A stretch of 64,000 bases of DNA from Emiliania huxleyi CCMP1516 (taxonomy: Eukaryota; Haptophyta; Isochrysidales; Noelaerhabdaceae), in assembly GCF_000372725.1 (NCBI RefSeq), contig NW_005199516.1:44306-108305 (forward strand), written 5' to 3'. The notes beneath the pieces are model-generated. The model had not been told where the DNA came from. It saw only the letters and a list, made by a program, of their open reading frames with translations, and did no database searches. The translations under genes and the position numbers were made by a program. Positions 58,148 through 64,000 of this stretch are shown here, in pieces. Within the stretch, counting starts at the first letter, position 1; each line of letters begins with the position of its first letter.

Positions 58148-60517
58148 CTAGACCGGACGCGGAACCATCCACATCATCACTAGCTCGCGGCAGTAAGGAC
58201 ACTCTTGCATCAGCTCAGAGCATGGCCCGCACGCACACAAGTGCCCGCACGGAACCGCAGCATGCGACTTGCCTCTCGCGAAACACACGATACAAGTGGT
58301 CTCGCCCCCCATCGTGGACTCGGGGGCAGCTGGCCGCCCCGTGTCGAGGCCGGCGTCCGCTAGTGAGACGGCAGCAGACGGCTCGGCGACTGGCAGATGA
58401 TGCTCCGCCGCCTCTCCCGCCTCTGGCTCGATCAAGCGCTCGATGGCGCCGACCCGCTCCTCGAGGCTACCCTCGGTCGCCGTGCCGAGGCTCGCCTCCA
58501 GCCGCTCGACACGCCGCGGCAAGTCCCCGCCGCCGCCGGTCGACTCGCTGCTCACCGCCTCCTCGCACCGCGACACCCGACGCGCCAGAGCCTCCTCCGC
58601 ATCCACCTCTGACCGGCGCAGCGCCTCTGCCAGCTCCGCATCCTCGCGCAGCGCCGCCTGCTCCGCCGCACCCGCTAGCTCTGCCGCCTCCCGCTCCGCC
58701 CGCCTCGTCGACTCCTGCTCCGCAGCCAGCTGCGCCGCCCTCTCCTCCTGTGTGCGAAGCTCTGCCGCAGCCCGCGCCCTCCGCTCCTCCTCGAGCTTGA
58801 AGGCGGACTTGGCTTTCTTGGCCTCCTTGTTCTTCGCCTTGCCCTCCTTCCTTGCCGCCGTTGCCTCCGCCGCCTTTGCGCGCCACCTCGCCTTCTCCTC
58901 CTCCGCCCTCTTGTCCGCAGCCTCCTTGTCGCGCCGCTCCGCCTCTGCCTGAGCGGCCTTGCGCTCCGCCGCAGCCGCCCGCTGCTCCTCTCGCTGCGCC
59001 TCCTCCGCCGCAAGCCTCTCCGCCTCCCTCGCCCGCAGCGTCTCCTCTGCTGCAGCGCGCTCAGCGGCCAGCTTCGCCGTCGCCTCCGCCGCAATGGCTC
59101 GCCTCTGCTCCTCCAGCGCCGCCGCATCCGCTGCCCGGCGCGCCTCGTCCGCCGCTCGCTCTGCCTCCCGCCTGCTTGCCGCCTGCTCGCGCTCTCGCGC
59201 CGCCGCCACCTCCTCCCGCTCGCGCTGCTCGCGCCGCCCCTTGGCCTCGAGCGCCTTCTCTGCAGCCTTCTCTGTCGCCTCGGCCTCCCTCAGCGCCGCT
59301 GCGTGCTCTGTGAGAGCGCGCACGCACCCGGCGTGGTCCGTTTCACTGGCAGTAGATAGCACCTTGGCCGCCTCTTCCTTGGCCATCTGCAGCGCGCACC
59401 TGCCGTCTGCAGAGCGAGTCTTCGTGTCTGCGCCCAACTGCAGTAGACAGCGCACGACGGGGAAACGGCCGGATATGGCGGCGAACATCAGCGCGGTCCA
59501 GCCGCCGATGTTCTGCAGGTTGATCTCCGCGCCGCGCTGTAGCAGCAACTCGACCACCCGCTCGTGGCCTTGGGTGGCGGCGAACATCAGCGCGGTGCCG
59601 CCGACGCTGTTCTGCATGTCGACCTGCGCGCCGCGCCAAAGCAGCACCTCGACCACCCGCTCGTGGCCTTTGATGGCGGCAACCATCAGCGCGGTGACGC
59701 CATTGCTGTCCTGCAGGTCGACCTCAGCTCCATGCCGAATCAGCAGCTCGACCACCCGCTCGTGGCCGATGTTGGTGGCGCACATCAGCGCGGAGCTGCA
59801 TGGCACAACCTTCTTACTCGTGACGCCGACGCTGCTCTGCATGTCGACCTCTGCGCCGTGCTGAATCAGCAATTCGACCACTCGCTCGTGGCCTTTGCCG
59901 GCAGCGTGCATCAGCGCGGTGATGCCTGTGCTGTTCTGCAGTTTAAGCTCTGCGCCGTGCTGCAGCAGCAGCTCGACCACTCGCTCGTGGCCGTTGGTGG
60001 CAGCGAGCATCAGCACGGTGTCGCCGTCGTTGTCCTGCGCGTTGATCTCCGCGCCGCGCTGCAGCAGCAGCTCGACCACCCGCTCGTGGCCTTCCTGGGC
60101 GGCGATCATCAGCGCGGTGCCGTCATCACTCCTCTGCAGGTTGATCTCAGCGCCGTGCTGCAACAGCAAATCGGCCACCTGCTCGTGGCCTTGGGTGGCG
60201 GCGAACATCAGCGCGGTGCTGCCGTCGCTGTCCTGCAGGTTGATCTCCGCGCCGTGCTGCATCAGCAGCTCGACCACCCGCTCGCGGCCGTAGTGGGCGG
60301 CGTTCATCAGCGCGGTGACGCCTTTGCTGTTCGGCATGTCGACCTGCGCGCCGCGCTGAAGCAGCAGCTCGACCACCCGCTCCTGGCCGTTGCCGGCGGC
60401 GCCCATCAGCAGCGTGACGCCAATTGCCTTGCCTTTGTCGTCCGTCGCGTCGGCCCGCCCGCCGCCGTCGAGCCACTCCAGCACTGCCTCCTCATCGCCT
60501 CGATTAGCCGCTGCCAT
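58148..60517 (-). CDS. Ankyrin-repeat protein with coiled coil and C-terminal RING
   Basis: 789 residues, single exon. It starts MAAANRGDEEAVLEWLDGGG, the module shared with the ankyrin-kinase gene. About eleven ankyrin units follow (residues 30-395), most of the form GHERVVELLLQRGAEINLQDSDG; one carries a seven-residue insert (SKKVVPC) near 240. Residues about 405-690 are a long Ala/Glu/Arg coiled coil. The C-terminal about 50 residues form a C3HC4-type RING: CIVC, PCGHLCAC, CSEL and CPYC. The tail RELVMMWMVPRP is hydrophobic, as in IAP/XBAT-type RINGs. Expected role: E3 ubiquitin ligase with ankyrin-selected substrates. Confidence 0.9.
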   Translation of the reverse strand: MAAANRGDEEAVLEWLDGGGRADATDDKGKAIGVTLLMGAAGNGQERVVELLLQRGAQVDMPNSKGVTALMNAAHYGRERVVELLMQHGAEINLQDSDGSTALMFAATQGHEQVADLLLQHGAEINLQRSDDGTALMIAAQEGHERVVELLLQRGAEINAQDNDGDTVLMLAATNGHERVVELLLQHGAELKLQNSTGITALMHAAGKGHERVVELLIQHGAEVDMQSSVGVTSKKVVPCSSALMCATNIGHERVVELLIRHGAEVDLQDSNGVTALMVAAIKGHERVVEVLLWRGAQVDMQNSVGGTALMFAATQGHERVVELLLQRGAEINLQNIGGWTALMFAAISGRFPVVRCLLQLGADTKTRSADGRCALQMAKEEAAKVLSTASETDHAGCVRALTEHAAALREAEATEKAAEKALEAKGRREQREREEVAAAREREQAASRREAERAADEARRAADAAALEEQRRAIAAEATAKLAAERAAAEETLRAREAERLAAEEAQREEQRAAAAERKAAQAEAERRDKEAADKRAEEEKARWRAKAAEATAARKEGKAKNKEAKKAKSAFKLEEERRARAAAELRTQEERAAQLAAEQESTRRAEREAAELAGAAEQAALREDAELAEALRRSEVDAEEALARRVSRCEEAVSSESTGGGGDLPRRVERLEASLGTATEGSLEERVGAIERLIEPEAGEAAEHHLPVAEPSAAVSLADAGLDTGRPAAPESTMGGETTCIVCFARGKSHAAVPCGHLCACGPCSELMQECPYCRELVMMWMVPRPV

Positions 60518-60579
60518 GACCGCTTTGGGGACAAAAAAGCGTCACCCCTCAACACCATCGCTGGGTTCTGGCTCTTTGA

Positions 60580-60680
60580 GGGTAGGGGCACACCCATACC
60601 GCGCCGGTGTCCAATCCCCAAGCCTGACTGTTCTTCACCTCGTAACATACAAACGAATAATCAGCAATTTTAACGTACAG
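60580..60680 (+). repeat. Dispersed repeat A, short copy 3
   Basis: CACACCCATACCGCGCCGGTGTCC and TGACTGTTCTTCACC match 1148-1195 and 7222-7270. It lies just upstream of the minus-strand ankyrin-RING gene, as copy 2 lies upstream of the plastid protein gene. Confidence 0.7.
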
Positions 60681-60869
60681 TAGGCAGTACTCCGACTCTC
60701 CGAGAGACATGCTCACCCTCCCCCCTCTCTCTCTCTCTCATGTCACTCAGTCGGGTGCGACGAACACCGCTTGCCCGCGGCGTTGCGGCCTCAGACGGCC
60801 CCCCGCCGCTCAGCCGAGTCGACGACCCAGAGGCAAAGACGGCCGAGTCGACTCGCCGCCGCCGCCTTC

Positions 60870-61035
60870 TCCTCGTTGACGAGGATGGAAGAGGCCGGCT
60901 CAGACGGCTGAGCCAGAGAATTGGCTGGGGCTGCAGAAGCAGCGTATCTCGGTCGTTCTTCACACGGCAATCGCAGAGCAGATTGTGAATGAGCTTGCCT
61001 GTGGCGGGGGCGGGCGGGCGGGTGCACGGAGCTAA
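60870..61035 (+). pseudogene. NW-GLQ conserved peptide segment
   Basis: One plus frame reads AEPENWLGLQKQRISVVLHT and AIAEQIVNELACGG, then stops near 61035. The stretch at 11549-11625 encodes NWHGLQMQRLSVVLHTAVA. Differences are mostly synonymous or conservative, implying an old shared exon. No full gene surrounds either copy. Confidence 0.4.
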
Positions 61036-61079
61036 GTGCCTCGCCGCCCTCGCGGGAGTCGCTTAGGCGGCTCCCGTGG

Positions 61080-61255
61080 TGTACCTGTGTTAGTGCCAGT
61101 GCGCGCCAGTCCCGTGCCCAGTGTCGTGCGAGGGAGTTGCGTTGTAAAATTCTTTTGCAGTGCCAGTCCCGTACCCGGTGTCGTGCGAGGTAGTTTTGTT
61201 GTAAAATTATTTTGAAATTCTTTCGCACGGCGCCCCGTGCTGAGAGAGCGAACAC
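61080..61255 (+). repeat. AATTCT module array (degenerate)
   Basis: Two tandem units of about 70 bp (GCCAGTCCCGTGCCC, GTGTCGTGCGAGG, AGTT, TTGTAAAATTCTTTTG) are followed by AATTCTTTCGCACGGCGCCCC. The last 45 bp recur at 62080-62125 before the Tudor-type gene. Confidence 0.75.
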
Positions 61256-61264
61256 ACCTCTCCG

Positions 61265-61462
61265 CCACCGCCGCCTGCCGGTCCCTTGTCCTCGCGGCTT
61301 CTTGCGCCTTTCGGCGCAGCTCCGCCCTCCTCGCTGCATATCCTGGCCCCTCGAGTCTATCGAGCTCTCCTCGAGCAAGGACGAGTCTTCTGACGCCCAC
61401 TGCTATCATTTGCCGCCAAGTCATATCATTGCTCAGTTCCACTCTCTCTTCGAACACTTGGG
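61265..61462 (-). pseudogene. Conserved FEERV-type ORF, copy 2
   Basis: The minus frame reads KAQVFEERVELSNDMTWRQM, IAVGVRRLVLARGELDRLEG and RRAELRRKAQEAARTRDRQA without a shift. It is the better-preserved copy of 37184-37524. Its 5' side is cut by the MITE at 61473, so the gene is broken or begins in the MITE. Confidence 0.45.
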
Positions 61463-61472
61463 CCTTCACTGA

Positions 61473-62002
61473 CGCCCCCCACAGCAAATCGGTTTTTGCC
61501 CTTAAATAGTGCGATTTCCCACCACTGCCAAGCGAAAAATAGGCCATCAAAAATCGCCAAAAATCGCACTAATCTCGACGCGCGTTTAGGTTAAGGGCGC
61601 GTCGAGATCCAAAACTCGACGCGGCCAACTCCAAGCCCGAATCTGGCCCAGAACCTACCAAGGCGTCGGCTTTCGCCGCTTCCGTTTCCTTGAGCACCAG
61701 GATGACAGAACTGGCCGTTGTCAGACTAAGGACTATTGTGCGCCTCGCCGAGGCGCACAATAGTCCCCGTCAGCGCCACGCGCGAGAGCATGTGTCCAAT
61801 GTGCAACGCGGCGGCGCGATCAGTCACGGGACGACCGACGGAAGCCGGATAAGCCACAAAACTCGCTCTCGCAGAGCAGGTTTTCACCGATTTGCTGTGG
61901 GCGTTGGCTGAAAATAGTGCTGAAAACCGACCAAGTTAAGCGAAAATTGGTCCAACGAAAACGGCACTAGTTAAGGGCAAAAACCGATTTGCTGTGGGGG
62001 GC
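61473..62002. mobile_element. MITE with about 40-bp TIRs and TGA target duplication
   Basis: The two ends are inverted copies over about 40 bp with a single mismatch, starting CGCCCCCCACAGCAAATCGG. The element is flanked by TGA at 61470-61472 and 62003-62005. It is 530 bp with no transposase frame. The interior contains two further hairpins: GACTATTGTGCGCCTCG, mirrored almost without loop (about 61731-61767), and ATCTCGACGCG/CGCGTCGAGAT (61572-61608). A 3-bp target duplication is typical of PIF/Harbinger-type elements, though those usually prefer TWA. Confidence 0.92.
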
Positions 62003-62074
62003 GTGATGATGCCGGCGGAGGAGAAGAGTGCGAGGGAGGTAGGTAGGGTAGAAAGGTGAAGAAAAGCGAGGAAT

Positions 62075-62130
62075 TGTAAAATTCTTTCGCACGGCGCCCC
62101 GTGCTGAGAGCGAACACACCCCCCCGGTCT
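62075..62130 (+). promoter_or_regulatory. AATTCTTTCGCAC module before the Tudor-type gene
   Basis: AAATTCTTTCGCACGGCGCC is followed by GTGCTGAGAGCGAACACACC, identical over most of 45 bp to 61212-61260. It ends about 25 bp before the ATG at 62151, so it probably lies in the 5' UTR or core promoter. Confidence 0.45.
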
Positions 62131-62150
62131 CTGGCTCGCTGGACTCGCAT

Positions 62151-63648
<1,498 letters not shown>

Positions 63649-63652
63649 GTGC

Positions 63653-63880
<228 letters not shown>

Positions 63881-64000
63881 TGCTGCGAGTTGCGTCTCGG
63901 CCGCCTAGCGGCGCCCCCTGAGCGTAGCGAGGGGCTGTGAGGGTACCCAGCACCTGCTAGTGGTGTCTTCTGACCGGCCCGAGCCCAAAAAGCCGACCAC

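Noticed and set aside
58222..60673. Plus-strand frames opposite the ankyrin-RING gene (QQLDHPLVA repeats)
   Set aside because: Regular pattern is the reverse reading of ankyrin repeats, not an independent repeat protein.

Overview
The window is nuclear DNA from a GC-rich (about 60-65% by eye) protist with a plastid of red-algal origin. A haptophyte such as Emiliania/Gephyrocapsa or a relative fits best, but a stramenopile alga cannot be excluded. Four observations support this. There are spliced genes with short GT-AG introns. The membrane protein at 6236-7048 has a signal peptide ending in an ASA-FAP type site, the classic secondary-plastid presequence. Ankyrin, AP2, kelch and F-box genes dominate. 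Minisatellites with 10-11 bp units are very abundant. There are no bacterial operons. I recognise no rRNA, tRNA or CRISPR.

Layout. At 1-14 kb there are compact genes: an F-box protein with MORN-like repeats (cut by the window edge), a three-AP2 plus RING protein preceded by a decayed 0.7 kb duplication, a plastid DoxX-like protein, a second membrane protein, an AEC (auxin-efflux-carrier type) transporter with one well-supported intron, and hypotheticals. At 14-25.6 kb lies a repeat graveyard: minisatellites of 9-11 and 30 bp, dispersed elements, a TIR element, a perfect 32-bp hairpin, and fragments of a reverse transcriptase and of other genes. At 25.7-35.7 kb are a secreted Cys-rich protein, a decayed GH49-like glycosidase, an F-box/LRR protein, a membrane protein with three peptide repeats, a small TIR element, and an 828-residue secreted/anchored repeat protein. 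At 37-44.3 kb are an ankyrin protein, a large ankyrin-kinase gene and, only about 130 bp away and divergent, an F-box-like/kelch gene. At 44.4-46.5 kb are remnants, including a LINE-type ORF with one nonsense codon. At 46.6-52.8 kb is a roughly 2,036-residue polytopic membrane protein whose frame is broken by one extra G. At 53-60.5 kb are two more minus-strand ankyrin paralogues (one frameshifted, one ending in a RING) and a Cys-rich gene between them. At 60.6-64 kb are a textbook MITE with a TGA target duplication and a Tudor-type gene whose introns are largely microsatellite.

Shared themes. Three minus-strand ankyrin genes share one N-terminal module but carry different outputs: kinase, coiled coil, or coiled coil plus RING. 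Together with the AP2-RING, F-box and kelch proteins they suggest expansion of ubiquitin and signalling adaptors. A recurrent AATTCTTTTTCGCAC-type module lies upstream of several genes in the same orientation and may be a promoter element or a repeat carrying one. All functions are read from sequence motifs; no database search was run. Splice models other than those for the AEC and repeat-protein genes are tentative.
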